From positions 37,538,762 through 37,602,761 of the forward strand of contig NC_053042.1 of the NCBI RefSeq assembly GCF_003473485.1: a DNA stretch of 64,000 nt, written 5' to 3'. Positions 48,889-59,926 of the stretch are shown here, one piece after another (position 1 is the first letter of the stretch; each line of letters begins with the position of its first letter). Under the pieces are notes generated by a model. It made no database searches and was not told the origin of the DNA. It saw nothing but the letters and a program-made list of their open reading frames with translations. This stretch comes from Medicago truncatula (Eukaryota > Streptophyta > Magnoliopsida > Fabales > Fabaceae). Position numbers and translations under genes: made by a program.

Positions 48889-49194
48889 TTCTCATGTTTG
48901 TAAACTGGTTAACATATTTTTGAATTAATATTTGATAGGTATATCTTCATAATGTCACACTTAACACTGATGATACTCTCTCAACTTCTTATTATCACCC
49001 AAAATATAAGTATATATTTATTTTGATTACATAATATCAGACTTTAATATGAACATCTCAAAAATGATTTAAAGGTGGATTTTTACTTTTTTATGGATGC
49101 AAACACTAATAATTGTAGCTATAGAATCCAATACCGACATAACAATAAGTTATAAAAGCTTTTTATTGTTGGTGAAATCAAAAAAATTAAAAAA

Positions 49195-49218
49195 CGCTAG
49201 AAGGAGGGGTTGAACCTC

Positions 49219-49251
<33 letters not shown>

Positions 49252-49268
49252 CACTGAGCTATTCCTGC
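49195..49268 (-). tRNA. tRNA-Asn(GUU), one acceptor mismatch
   Basis: Canonical except position 3 of the acceptor (GCAGGAA), which faces A and cannot pair. It sits in the truncated unit, only 380 bp from the previous copy. Confidence 0.88.
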
Positions 49269-49375
49269 TTCTCATGTTTGTAAACTGGTTAACATATTTT
49301 TGAATTAATTTTTGATAGGTATATCTTCATAATGTCACACTTAACACTGATGATACTCTCTCAACTTCGTAGTAT

Positions 49376-49620
49376 AATATTTTTTTGTTTTTTTAATTTT
49401 TTCATAAATGCCATGTGTACCCCATAAAAAATAAAAAATAAAAATAATTATACAGTCAGCGCGCCACATCAGCAAAAATGCACAGTCAACTGGTCTAAGG
49501 GGGTTTTCCAAAACAAAAAAAAATTTACAAGGACCGAATCCAATTTTTTTTTTTTTTTTTTTTACAGGGGGCAAAACCAAAAGTGACCTATATTACAGGG
49601 GTGTAAAGGCCTATTAACCC
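49376..49620. mobile_element. Half copy of the 26.6-kb foldback family inside the array
   Basis: Right half of the family at 26612: 'cagtcaactggtctaaggg', 'tttacaaggaccgaatcc', 'acctatattacaggggtg', ending CCTATTAACCC. It interrupts the tandem unit at 'cttcgtagtata'. The left half is missing. Confidence 0.7.
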
Positions 49621-50500
49621 TATATATATTTTGATTGCATAATATCACACTTTTATAGTACAAGTCCAACCACTACAAGTTGTGCCCTTTGGTAATTTCA
49701 CCTATGAGGCGTCCTTGTCTTATACTCTCGGTACTCAACATTTTCTTTTATTCCTGATACTAGAATGATTGGAGACATCTTATCAAACTTAGCCCCTATG
49801 CAATGGCAGACAAGGTCCCAAGAGTTCGTACACTACTACAATCGTACTCTGCGATCTAAAACGATACATCTCCAAGCTTCTTTCCTAGCAATGCATCTCC
49901 ATACATCGCCAAACACCTTTCTAACGATATATCTTCTTGTATCGCCACAACAAATATTCAAAATGTTCCACAAAACAACCAAAATGAGCATCAATAGTTC
50001 TAAATGACTAAATGACAATCAAAACTAATTAATTTCGTAAATAGTCACTGATTAGATGCCATAGATCTTGCAATCATTCAATTTCTTATAAAATATGGGG
50101 GTAAGTGTAACCCTGTCAAACATTTTGAAGTTTGTTCTCCTACTTTTTGCAGCTCCTTAAACTAAACAAACCAAAATATCTACTCCTTCATATCCACCTT
50201 ATTAAGAATGAACACCTCATGTACTCTTTGAAAGTTAACAAAAATATGTCATAAATCAATGGTTTTAACTTCAAGAAGGATGTTTTGAAATAAAAAGAAA
50301 AATGTCCTTTGATCAAATTTATGGATAAACCATTCCTCTGATCTTGGACATTCCTTCGAGATGATAGGTTGATTATATTTTCTCTCATGTTTCCCACGAT
50401 GGACCTCCCCCAACCTCTCTCCCTTTCTCTCATTATTTTCTCTCATGTGTTTACATTCACGAATGTTGACTCGCTAAAAACGTTCTCCACACATTATTAA

Positions 50501-50533
50501 CATAAGAGTGCCCCGGAGGGCACTCGTTAACAT
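50501..50533. mobile_element. 33-bp insertion with 9-bp target duplication
   Basis: Compared with sister units, 33 extra bases starting GAGTGCCCCGGAGGGCACTC and ending GTTAACATTTCCC sit between two copies of ttaacataa. The word matches the termini of the MITE family at 25934 and 52670, so this is a collapsed Mutator-type copy or excision remnant. Confidence 0.7.
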
Positions 50534-50612
50534 TTCCCTTAACATAAAGTATGTAATATTGAGGTGTGTCTAATATGAACCTCTCGAAAATGATTTAAAG
50601 GTGGACCTTACT

Positions 50613-51490
50613 TTTTTTAGTAAAAAAATGAATTTTGTAATAACAAAAATGATGTAAAAAATTATTATATTAAAATTTAGTATAAGAGAAAATTGGGACA
50701 ACAAAACTCAATGTATCTAGACTGAATTTTTAACCAAATGCATTACTTTTTGTTGACTAAAGTTTATTTGTTAAAGAGGATCGGATTGAATATTATCTAC
50801 ATTTGGACCGGATTCATATTAAACAACCCGAACTATTGGGGTCAAAGTAATTTAAACTACATTTTATTGCTTTATTTTGATTCAGCTAAAATCGTTCAAA
50901 GACTTTTATTTTGTATGATCTGAAATCACCTGAAAATGCACATACACACGAACAAAAGTACATGCTTTTATACATGTATGTCGATAGGTACTGTACTGCT
51001 ACAGATTGTAAATAGAAAAAATTTATATATCTTGTCCAAAGGAGGATCAGAGGGGGCACATATATACAGACATATACATGTAGCTAGATAGATACTTGAC
51101 ACATGTGGTGAATTAATCAACCTCGTTTAAAGTTTTTTAGAGGAAACCTAGTTGAAAGTTAAAATGGTCTAAAATAGTCGATCAGATAATCCAACAAAAA
51201 TTGATCACCAATAAATTTTAGCAGCTAAAAATATTTAACAAATATAGATTTTGGAGGTTAATGAGCTCTTCTTAAAAGAAATGTTTTTGAAAACACTTCT
51301 GGTATATTCCTTTCTTTTTTTTCTTTTCGCAATTCCAACTTCAGTTCAACTTACATTAACAACTTATTATATACGGTGTCGAAATACAATATTGTTTTTT
51401 TTATGTCTAAACATCACAACTAAAAATATTACCAGCACATCTAATTAGTGGATTCTCCTTATAAATAAACATCAATAATATATTATTAAA
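50613..51490. other. AT-rich intergenic DNA
   Basis: No gene or recognisable element. Confidence 0.35.
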
Positions 51491-51492
51491 AC

Positions 51493-51817
51493 AATGATAT
51501 TTGTACGACCGTTTTATGATAATTTTTCACTTCTATCTTTTCATTGAACAAAAACAATAATATGAGAAAATAGAGAATAATAAAACATGATAAAAACTTG
51601 TTATGAAGGTTGTTTAAAAATGATTTTGATAATGTTATTAACAAGAGTAGTGATATATGTACAACCATTTGGGACAACTTTGATGACAACTCTCATTTTT
51701 TCTCTTCTCATTGGTCCAAAACAATAAAGAGAGAAAATAAGAATATAATGTGAGTATGAGAGAAAAAGTTGTCAAAAAATTGTAATAAAATGATTGCACA
51801 ATTATCATTTCTCTATT
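51493..51817. mobile_element. Two adjacent small MITEs ('gatatttgtaca' family)
   Basis: First copy starts 'aatgatatttgtacgaccg' (51493) and is poorly closed. Second runs from 'agtgatatatgtacaaccat' (about 51648) to 'attgcacaattatcatttct' (51817), with inner 'gacaact' and 'aagttgtc' pairing. Confidence 0.5.
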
Positions 51818-52660
51818 AACAATAACACTTATATATAGTGTGTGCAGTGTATTGGCAGTAGGGATGGACAGTCGGTCGATTGTTTAAAAAGGTCCGGTTC
51901 GGCCGGTTTGGACCGGTTTTTAAAATTCTGTCCAGCCCTAATCGGCAGCACCCAGTTTGATGTTAAAATTTGACAAAAAGAAAAGTGCACGCACGCACTA
52001 CCAATTAGACGCAAACTCCGAGGCATGACTATGCTTCCAATTCTTGTGACGGTTTGAAGCATCATATCAACTCATCAGACTCTATATACCTATACCTATA
52101 CCTATACAACTAAGAACTGATTATTAACTAAAGTAAACTACACGAAATCACTGAACTAACAGAACATAAAGAATGAAAAGCTACCAAAAGAGCTCATCCC
52201 TGAAATCAAAGTATAATATGGATAATGCAACAAATCATTATGTTTAGGTCTAAACAATTGGAAGTTTGTCAAATTTTTCTACATTTATTCAAAAATTTAT
52301 TTTCCTTTTTGTCTCATATTTTCCTTCACATTATCGTTTAGAATATTTATCACACCACTTTCTCTTATTTTTATCTTTATCTTTATCGAGGTGTATGCGC
52401 CAATTGAGTTGTATAGGAAACATTTTCCTTTTTTTACATAAATTTTATTCTCAGTTTAGTTTTATTGACTCTTAGCGGCTCATCATAAATATGAGGATCC
52501 TACCACAAATCTGCACCAAGTAATTTTCATAGTATGCTATGATTCATTCTTTCACACAAAAGATCTTAGATTAGATATATAAGTATATAGACATTCAAAA
52601 TTTGCTAGCAAATGTAAAGTAAAAGTCAATATACAATAAAGAAAGAGTCTTCTTAAAAAA
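51818..52660. other. Intergenic DNA
   Basis: Contains a 'ccggttcggccggtttggaccggttttt' type repetitive phrase at about 51894-51921 (a common dispersed motif), otherwise nothing identified. Confidence 0.3.
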
Positions 52661-52669
52661 AAAAAAACT

Positions 52670-52835
52670 TGTTAACTAGTGTCTCTACAGCACTCGCTAA
52701 GGAATCTAAAAATAAAATTTTTGTATTATAAATATAAATGTTTCTTTTGATTAAGTAATTATTACACCACCTTTTAATTAAAATTTTACTTCTTTTGATT
52801 GCTTAACCAATGTTCTTAGAGCACTATAAACATTT
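52670..52835. mobile_element. Decayed MITE related to 25934 family
   Basis: Left 'gttaactagtgtctctacag' and right 'ttagagcactataaacattt' are imperfectly inverted. The ends match the insertion at 50501. Confidence 0.5.
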
Positions 52836-53819
52836 TCCATAAAGAATTATAGTACACATATGGTATATATTTTAATTAAAAACTGAAATATAATCATGAA
52901 TCAACAATTTCATAAGCCTATGCAATATATCAAGACATCAAAGCAACTGAAGGAAGAAACCACATTACCACATTACCTACCTCATGATCCAGCAGGGAAC
53001 ACATGAAAACATAATATTGAAATCCATATATTATTTTCATCATGTAACATCTTAATTAAGATGGAAACATTTTATTACAAGTTTAGCAGTGTCATAGAGC
53101 CATTTCAGTGACATTTCTAATGCCTAAAATAACACTCAACCATTGCTTCATGCTTCAACCAAGAGTACATGCTTCTTCTGTTTAGGTTAATCCAATTCCA
53201 AAGGGTATCCTTCCCAATAGTGCAGTCACTCAGTATCAAATCACAACTTCTGCACACAACTAGCAATGTAAAAGTAAAAAATGAATAACATTTAACACAG
53301 TGCAAATTAGTGACTAATTTTCACTAGATTATTAATGAATATACCATGTGCCGAAACCAGTAACCATCAACCTATCTTCATTGACCATAAATTTTTTAGG
53401 TGTTCAAATGCAAGTAGAGTTGAACCCCTAAAAATTGTTGTTAATGATTAATGACTTTAGACGCATGTTATATTCATTAATCATCTACTATAAACATTAA
53501 ATTAACTGCGTATTTGAATTGCGTTAATCACTTAAAAATTGTCTAAGTTTGGTTGTTCAAACAAACATATTTGCTAATACTTGCATGTTTGGAATGTCAC
53601 AAAATCACATAACCTAACACCCTCATATAGTTGAAATTTCAAAATATAACTTTCAACAAATTTAAGGGGTTTTCTGTGATTTATCTAAACTCACTGCTAA
53701 TCCAAATATACTCAAGAATGAATGAAACAGATTTTTTTTTTTTGGAACAACAGAATGAAACAACTTATTACATGCTAAATATGAGAGAATAATATATATA
53801 ATATACCATTGCTTAGTAC
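52836..53819. other. Downstream region of the LSH gene
   Basis: Probably includes the LSH 3' UTR just below 53820. No other gene recognised. Confidence 0.35.
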
Positions 53820-54413
53820 TTAATTAGTTGCATTTGATGGTGGTGGTGGAGGTTGAATTTGAGGTCTTTTACGCTTCTTTTTCTCATAGCTGATACCTCT
53901 AGCTTTCGATTGAGAATCCCTAACTTCACGAAGAAAGAGTCTAACAGCACGAGCACCAAAAGGGTTATCTTCAGGTTTCCCACCATTTTCTTCAAAAGCA
54001 GCTCTTAGTCTTCCAATCAATGCATCAAGACTTCCCCAAGCTTGTCGTAGAGGACAAGGACAAGGTGCAGGTGGGTTTGGATGACCAAAAAATGGACAAA
54101 TCTGTGAATGAACCTTAGTTTTCCCAAACTGATCAAGATACCTTAAAAATTCAAGAACATGTGCTCCACTACAACGTGAGAGTGAAAGTGGTGGTCTATG
54201 GTTTCTTAGGTATTGACCAAAAGTGTTCCAGTCTCTTCTTTTTTGATTCTCATAGCGACTTAGAGTGTTTGTGTTTGTTGCTGGTGGTACTGCTGAAGAA
54301 CTAGAAGATGTGAAATTTGAGATGTTTTTGTTGTCTTCTGAGGTTGTTGTGTTGGTGAAGTTGATGATATTTTTTGTTGATGATGATGAGTTGAATTCTT
54401 CAAATGAATTCAT
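53820..54413 (-). CDS. ALOG-domain (LSH / LIGHT-SENSITIVE HYPOCOTYLS) transcription regulator
   Basis: Single exon, 197 residues, the normal form for the family (about 170-220). After a Ser/Thr/Asn-rich N-terminus, the ALOG domain spans about 50-175: [40 protein letters not shown], then the zinc-ribbon insert [20 protein letters not shown], and [20 protein letters not shown] with [19 protein letters not shown]. The domain derives from a transposon-type recombinase DNA-binding domain. A basic KKKRKRP near the end is the conserved nuclear signal, followed by a proline run. LSH proteins act at organ boundaries, in meristems, light responses and, in legumes, nodule organ identity. Which LSH this is cannot be fixed by eye. 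Its neighbours are repeats on both sides. Confidence 0.96.
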   Translation of the reverse strand: MNSFEEFNSSSSTKNIINFTNTTTSEDNKNISNFTSSSSSAVPPATNTNTLSRYENQKRRDWNTFGQYLRNHRPPLSLSRCSGAHVLEFLRYLDQFGKTKVHSQICPFFGHPNPPAPCPCPLRQAWGSLDALIGRLRAAFEENGGKPEDNPFGARAVRLFLREVRDSQSKARGISYEKKKRKRPQIQPPPPPSNATN

Positions 54414-55140
54414 GACTAAACTAGATTGGATCTTGATCGATCTAGAGTCTTTTTATTGAGAGAGAAGAGAGAGATGGGGGTGTGATAGAGAGTGATGGAG
54501 GGGTAAAAGAACAGTTAAGAAAGAGTGAAGACTATTTTCCAACAAGGCTAGGATAGGAGGCTACACCTTTGCATTCTTTTGGTTTTTTGATAACTCCTAG
54601 AATACTTGAAAGTGTAGTAAGTGGTAATGTTAGGTGCTTTTTAGCAAAAATCCATTTTTAGGAATTGACAGAGTTTTCTTTTTATATGGAAAATTTGTGT
54701 TGCTTTAATTTGACCCTATCAAAATGAGAAAGGAGCAGTGGTTTGGACTTTAGGGTTTTTTGTGGAAATGGAAATAGGTTGAATTTGAAAAATGCATGAC
54801 TGTGAGAGATGATTGATGCAGACAGATAAAGTTAATAGGTGGGGGTAAAATTAAATATATAAAATATGTTTTTTTGTTGATTCTCTTTCTTTAGTTGATT
54901 GACAACACCTTAAGGAAATGACTTATTTGCCCTTCCTTGTCTGACAGGAATATAATGGGATCATCAACCATATATATAGTTGCATATGAGTAGACAGTAG
55001 GGCTTTGTGTATTTACCATCATTAGACTGTTACTTTTGAAAGAAGTGTTAATCCCTAGATATGATGATTTGTTTTTGCAAATTATAATCATTTCAGTTTC
55101 AATTATGAAAGTCACTGTTTCATGCGTTTGCTTATCAATA
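54414..55140 (-). promoter_or_regulatory. 5' leader and promoter region of the LSH gene
   Basis: GA-rich plus-strand stretch at 54455-54530 (CT-rich leader in the sense of the gene) suggests the transcription start lies there. No specific element assigned. Confidence 0.4.
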
Positions 55141-55141
55141 T

Positions 55142-55394
55142 CCAAAATGTTTGTTTGAATTGAAGGTTTAAAAGCGAAAAAGAAATTATGATTCACTTTT
55201 ATTTTTTAAATAATAAACAATGTAAAATATATTTTTTTGATAAAATGTAAAATATTTTTTTAAAATAAGTTAAGTGTTTTTGAAGTATTATATCAATTTT
55301 TTTAAAATTATTTTATAATATTCATAATTTAAAAAAGAAAAATAAGTTCTCTCATCATTTCTTCTCCTAAACCCTCCATCCAAACACATTTTAA
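55142..55394. mobile_element. MITE, relative of 24866 copy
   Basis: Left 'ttgtttgaattgaaggttta' and right 'ctaaaccctccatccaaaca' are inverted around the same AT-rich core words ('cttttattttttaaat', 'ttaagtgtttttgaagtatt') seen at 24866. Confidence 0.6.
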
Positions 55395-55766
55395 ATATAT
55401 TGATTAAGAAATTCATAAATATAATTTGTTTTAGAAATATAAATTTTGATTTTTATCTTAGTAATAATTACAATAATTTTTAATGTAAATTTACTTCCTT
55501 TAAAACTTTAGTCGATATTTTAAGAACACTCGGTAGCCTTCTCTTTGTTTCAGTAGGAATTGCTATTAAATAAATCCTTTAAAAAAAAGATTTGGGCTTA
55601 AATATAAGCATTATACAACTTATGAGATGCACTGTTATTATTTTTTAAAACATACATTTTATTTAAAGTTTTTCTATCATGTTCAAATTTACACACGCTA
55701 AGAAGTTTAAAATAATTACTTTTTCTTAGAACTTGTGCATTTTATATTAAACATGTAGTTTTTTAA

Positions 55767-56185
55767 AGGTCAAATGCATCTAAAGGTCCTTTGAGTTTTT
55801 TGTTTTTCCAAAAGTCGTCCTTTAAGTTTCAAAAGTCCCAAAGTGGTCCTTTAAGTTTTAAAAGTCCCAAACAAGTTCTTTTAGTTTTTGAATCGTTTCA
55901 AACAAGTCCTTTTAGAGGATGATTGTGATGATTTAGATGATAGCAACAAAGAGCATTATCCACCGTTTGCCATGCCTAAAAAGATGACTAATTTTAAGTG
56001 GGTGTTAGGAGCCAGATTTGGTACGAAAGATGAGTTCAAGGAAGCAATTACCAGCTATGCTATCTACAATAGGACTTGTTTGACACGATTCAAAAACTAA
56101 AAGGACTTGTTTGAGACTTTTGAAACTTAAAGAACCACTTTAAGAAAAATGAAAAATTTAAAAGACCTTTAAATACATTTGACCT
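55767..56185. mobile_element. Foldback element carrying a MuDR transposase fragment
   Basis: Left 'aggtcaaatgcatctaaagg' and right inverse 'aggtcaaatgtatttaaagg' begin an inverted repeat built of 'gtcctttaagttt' words; inner ends 'aacaagtccttttag' pair with 'ctaaaaggacttgtt'. The loop (about 55916-56090) encodes, on the plus strand, YPPFAMPKKMTNFKWVLGAR, then KDEFKEAITSYAIYN. This is the N-terminal block of MuDR-type transposases (F.VG..F.SKEEF..A...YAI.N). It is a short internal fragment, not a working gene. Confidence 0.75.
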
Positions 56186-57716
56186 TTTTTAAAACATTTA
56201 AACTATGCATCCTTCTTTAGTATAAAGGGATTTATTGGTATAAAACATTTAAACTATGTAGGCTTCTTTGTGTACTAAGTAATCCTTACTACATCCTTAA
56301 AAAAGGAAATAATCCTTACTACCTAACTACTAAACCATGACTTCCCTAAAAAAAAAAAAAAAACTACTAACCCATGACAATTATGAAAATTATTTGACTA
56401 CAATGAGATAGTTCAGTTTAGAGTGATAAGTAGGTTGGTGAGACAAGAGCGAACCTAGACCTTGGTTTAGGGATTTAAACTTTTGAGTTTTTAGATTTCT
56501 GGGCTAGTGGTGCAAGAAAAAATAATTTAGTAGGTTAAAAATGCAAAATATATATAGTGGTATATACTTGCATTTTTTAGCCGACCCAAAAAATAACACT
56601 ACTCTCTATATCATAAAATGAGTTATCCAATTGTAAAAAAAATCAATGTGTACCCAAATTTGATTTTATCAGAAAAAAGTAATCCCTAGAAAAAATAACA
56701 CACTCCCTCTGCCCTAAAATGTCCCTCTTTCTTATTACACTTTTTGTCTCAAATCTTTATCCATTTACTACCTTTTTAGGACCCGTTTGTTACGGATTAA
56801 AATAAAAATGATTTTGACATAAAATAATTTAGAGATTATATTTTAGATATTTTATGAAAAATCAGAATCTATTTTGCGTTTGTTTACCGTAATAAAAATA
56901 ACTTTTTTTAAACAAATAATTTAATTTGATTGGATACAACTATATAAAAGAGATTTTTTGTTACAAAATTAATTCAATCTTTTAAACAATATTTTCTCTC
57001 TCCTCTGAACAAAATCTATTTTTTAAGAAGCTACTCTTGACAGCTTCTATTTACCTGTTAAAAAATTGAGCTTATAAATCAATATTTGATTAAAAAAACA
57101 TCTAATCTCATTGTTACTCTCTAAATTATTGCTATTTTTCGATTTAGATTCCATATCTGTCTCAAAAATTATAAAATCTAATATAATAGTTGCTTCCCCT
57201 TTTATAGTTTAGAGACAATGGTTAATTATGTAAGTCCGAGCCATAAAGAAAGTACCAAGAAAGTGTAATATACACATATCAATCAATCTCCTTCTATTTG
57301 CTTTGCATAACATCTAAAATAATTAGAAAACCGTACTATCCAAACAAAACAAAGCATAAAATTTTATTGGTACGTAAAGCAAAATTTTATGTGACCCACA
57401 TAGATTTGTTTTAGGAATATATAGATTCCACTATTTTAAAAATAAAATTCAATAATTCATATAAGTCATACATAAATTTTATAGGAGTGTTATCAAATCT
57501 AAATTTTTACAATTTTATGTTAATAGTACCACATAAGTCCTACAAAGAAAGTCTTATCACATAAGACTGAACCCAGCAGGGACAATCCGTAAATGTGTTG
57601 GACAAACGACAAAAAAGAATTAATCCTTTTTTTTTTTTTTTTTTTTTTTACAAAAAGTAATCAATCTTAAATAATTCATATTTTAATTAAACATTATTTA
57701 AATTATATATAATGGG
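56186..57716. other. AT-rich repeat DNA
   Basis: Contains a 'cactccctctgccctaaaat' phrase near 56701, typical of Stowaway-type MITE ends, and poly-T. No gene. Confidence 0.35.
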
Positions 57717-58195
57717 ATTTGCTAAAACACACCCACTAGTTTTTATGTGGGGTATTTTAGCAAGCTACACCTTAAGATGTATTTAACTACTTTTTAGTTA
57801 TAACTTGCTAAAACACACCTTCTAAAAAATAGAGAAATGACATTTGTACAACCACTTTTTGACAACTTTGTAACAACTTTCTCTCTCATACTCACATTAT
57901 ACTCGTATTCTCTCTCTTCCTTTTTCTCTCTCCATTGTTTTAAACCAATGAAAAAAAAAAAAAAAAAAGTTGTCACAAAAGTTTTATTAAATAGTTGTTC
58001 AAATATCAATACTCAAAAAATAAGTGGGTGTATCCTAACAAATGTCTATAGGAGTTGCTAGCATACACCCACTTATTTTTTTAGAAGGTGTGTTTTAACA
58101 ACATTCACCTTAAGGTGTATTTAACAACTTATTAATTATATCTTTGTTAAAATACACCTTAATAAAAACTAGTGTGTGTATCCTATCAAACCTCA
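57717..58195. mobile_element. Cluster of two inverted MITE copies with a nested MITE
   Basis: One copy (left 'gctaaaacacacccactagt') is interrupted at about 57836-58013 by a member of the 'gacatttgtacaacc' family. The second copy, in opposite orientation, runs about 58050-58190 ('ttgctagcatacacccac' to 'ctagtgtgtgtatcctatc'). Both contain 'caccttaaggtgtatttaac'. Confidence 0.55.
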
Positions 58196-58412
58196 TATAT
58201 AATACTCTCGTTAACCTTAAATGTGAAGAAACAATATATCCTTCAAAAACAAATATGAATTTGCCGCAAATACATTTTTTTAGAGGGAATTTTGCACCAA
58301 ATACATATATAGCCCATTTATTATAGATTTTTCATAAAAAAATCGTCTTTTCTAAATAAATAATTATTTTTGAAAATTTCATTCGTTTGTTATAGAATCT
58401 TAATAAAATTAA

Positions 58413-59076
58413 TTTTTTTTTTTTTTAAGAAGTTAAAATGGAATATATTATTGAACACCTGAAGATTTCAGCACAAGGAGTGCTAAAAACCCAGCTGAAT
58501 AGTATCAAATACAATCAAAAAAATCCGGAGAACAAAAACAGGAAAAACCAAAAAAGAGAGCTACCCTGTTACATAAAAATTCCCAAACAAGGTAAAGGAT
58601 TTAACCACCAAGAATGGTAGGAGAAAACAAAACTAGGACGATTTGCTTTCAGCCACTAGTAAGATTGAAGCTTAACTTTATCTAGCAATTGATTAATCGA
58701 AACTTCTGTTTGGTGAAAAACCTGAGCATTCCTTTCAAGCCAAATCACTCACACACAAGATAACCATATAAGATGAAAAGCGGAGCGATTGTTTTTTGAG
58801 AAGCCTCATATGGTGCCAAATTGATACAAATGGTCTGGCACATGTTCAGGAAACACTATGTGGTAACTAAGCCAATGAGAAATACCATACCAAAGTTTAC
58901 CAAAAAAATCACAAGAGAGGAATAAGTGTTTTGCATCCTCCATCATGCCGCATCCACCCACGCATAATTGAGCATTTGGAAGTAAAATGTGTCTTTTAAT
59001 TAGATTATCCGTTGTTGGTAATCTATCCCGCAACAGACACCAAGCAAAGTGACTAATTTTTAGGGGCACTTCCTTG
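58413..59076 (-). mobile_element. 5'-truncated LINE, reverse transcriptase ORF2 C-terminal end
   Basis: The minus strand reads PLKISHFAWCLLRDRLPTTD, CVGGCGMMEDAKHLFLSCDF, then FHLIWLSCVWVIWLERNAQV: the zf-RVT zinc-binding region and tail at the C-terminus of plant L1-type ORF2. It ends in a poly-A (plus-strand T-run at 58413-58426). A perfect 13-bp duplication ttaataaaattaa flanks it (58400-58412 and 59077-59089). The copy is a 5'-truncated, dead-on-arrival insertion of 664 bp, with stops downstream of the zinc region. Confidence 0.88.
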
Positions 59077-59185
59077 TTAATAAAATTAAAATATGATGAT
59101 ATAAAAATTAAAAATATGCTTCAAATGAGAAACGGTTTGAGTAGCTTGTCAAAAAAATAATTTTTTATAACTAATCATTTATTTT

Positions 59186-59926
59186 CCTTCAAACAATGAT
59201 CATAATACTCTTATTGGCACAAGGATGTTCCTCTAAAAACCAACATCTATGCATGGCGTCTTTTGCGAAACCGCCTTCCAACAATCGATAAATTAATCAG
59301 GCGAAGGGTCTTTCAACCAAATATGTTTTTGTTCTGCTCAGGAGGTTGCGGCTCACAAGAGGATTCTGATCATCTATTTTTGACTTGTGACTATTTTGAC
59401 AAATTTGGTATGAAATTTATAATTGGTTCGGAGTGGTTTCAGCTAAACCAGCTCGAGTAAGGGATCGCTTGCTTCTTTTCTGATCGTTGGGTGGCTTCTC
59501 AAAAAACATTTGTTCTGCTTTTTAATCTAATTTGGCTTTCCTGCGTTTGGATTATTTGGCGTGATAGAAATGCTAGAGTTTTTCAACAAAAGGGGAATTC
59601 AATCATTCAGCTTATGGATAAAATTAAGCTCCAATCCTTCTAATGGTTGAAGACAAATCATCTTAATTTTGCTTTTAATTATCACATGTGTTGGCTTAAT
59701 CTCCTTTTATTTTTGCAAGTTATCACTTAATTTATTTTAGCTTATGTATCTTAAGTGTGACTGTATTATGGCCATGTCGCTTTTTTTTCTTTCCCTTTTC
59801 ATTGTTAACATGATGTAACAAATATTTCTTCTATCTTAGTTCTTTTCAGACACTCTTTGTGTTTGGGAGACTAAGTTTTACTTAATATATTTCATTTAAA
59901 TTTTAGCTTCTTTAAAAAAAAAAAAA
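59186..59926 (+). mobile_element. 5'-truncated LINE, same family, opposite strand
   Basis: Plus strand reads VPLKTNIYAWRLLRNRLPTI, GGCGSQEDSDHLFLTCDYFD and, in another frame, LFNLIWLSCVWIIWRDRNAR, again zf-RVT plus tail. Ends in an A-run at 59913-59925. 'actaatttatttt' after the tail and 'actaatcatttatttt' before the start look like a slightly altered target duplication. At least one frame break. The 5' ends of the two LINEs face each other, about 110 bp apart. Confidence 0.78.

Larger units (their letters stand above)
42661..50612. repeat. Tandem array of 1.25-1.33-kb units carrying tRNA-Asn genes
   Basis: Unit starts ('acttttatagtacaagtcca') lie at about 43951, 45281, 46536, 47787 and 49649, with a diverged first unit from 42661. 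A truncated unit (49041-49375) keeps only the tRNA part. The last unit runs to about 50612 and lacks the tRNA. Each complete unit holds a minus-strand tRNA-Asn gene about 160 bp before the next unit start. It also has a minus-strand stretch reading FIHKFDQRTFFFLFQNILVE, FGRVHE..IPNKVD and KE.QNEEE, resembling the RRM of LINE ORF1-type proteins but full of stops. Periods between tRNA 5' ends are 1293, 1300, 1251, 1254 and 380. Confidence 0.93.

Noticed and set aside
43717-49268. Plastid or mitochondrial origin of the tRNA-Asn copies
   Set aside because: The body (GCTGGAATAGCTC start, CTTCTAGCG end) is the nuclear plant form and differs strongly from plastid trnN.
53820-53995. Second open frame overlapping the LSH gene
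   Set aside because: It is an alternative-frame shadow of the ALOG C-terminus.
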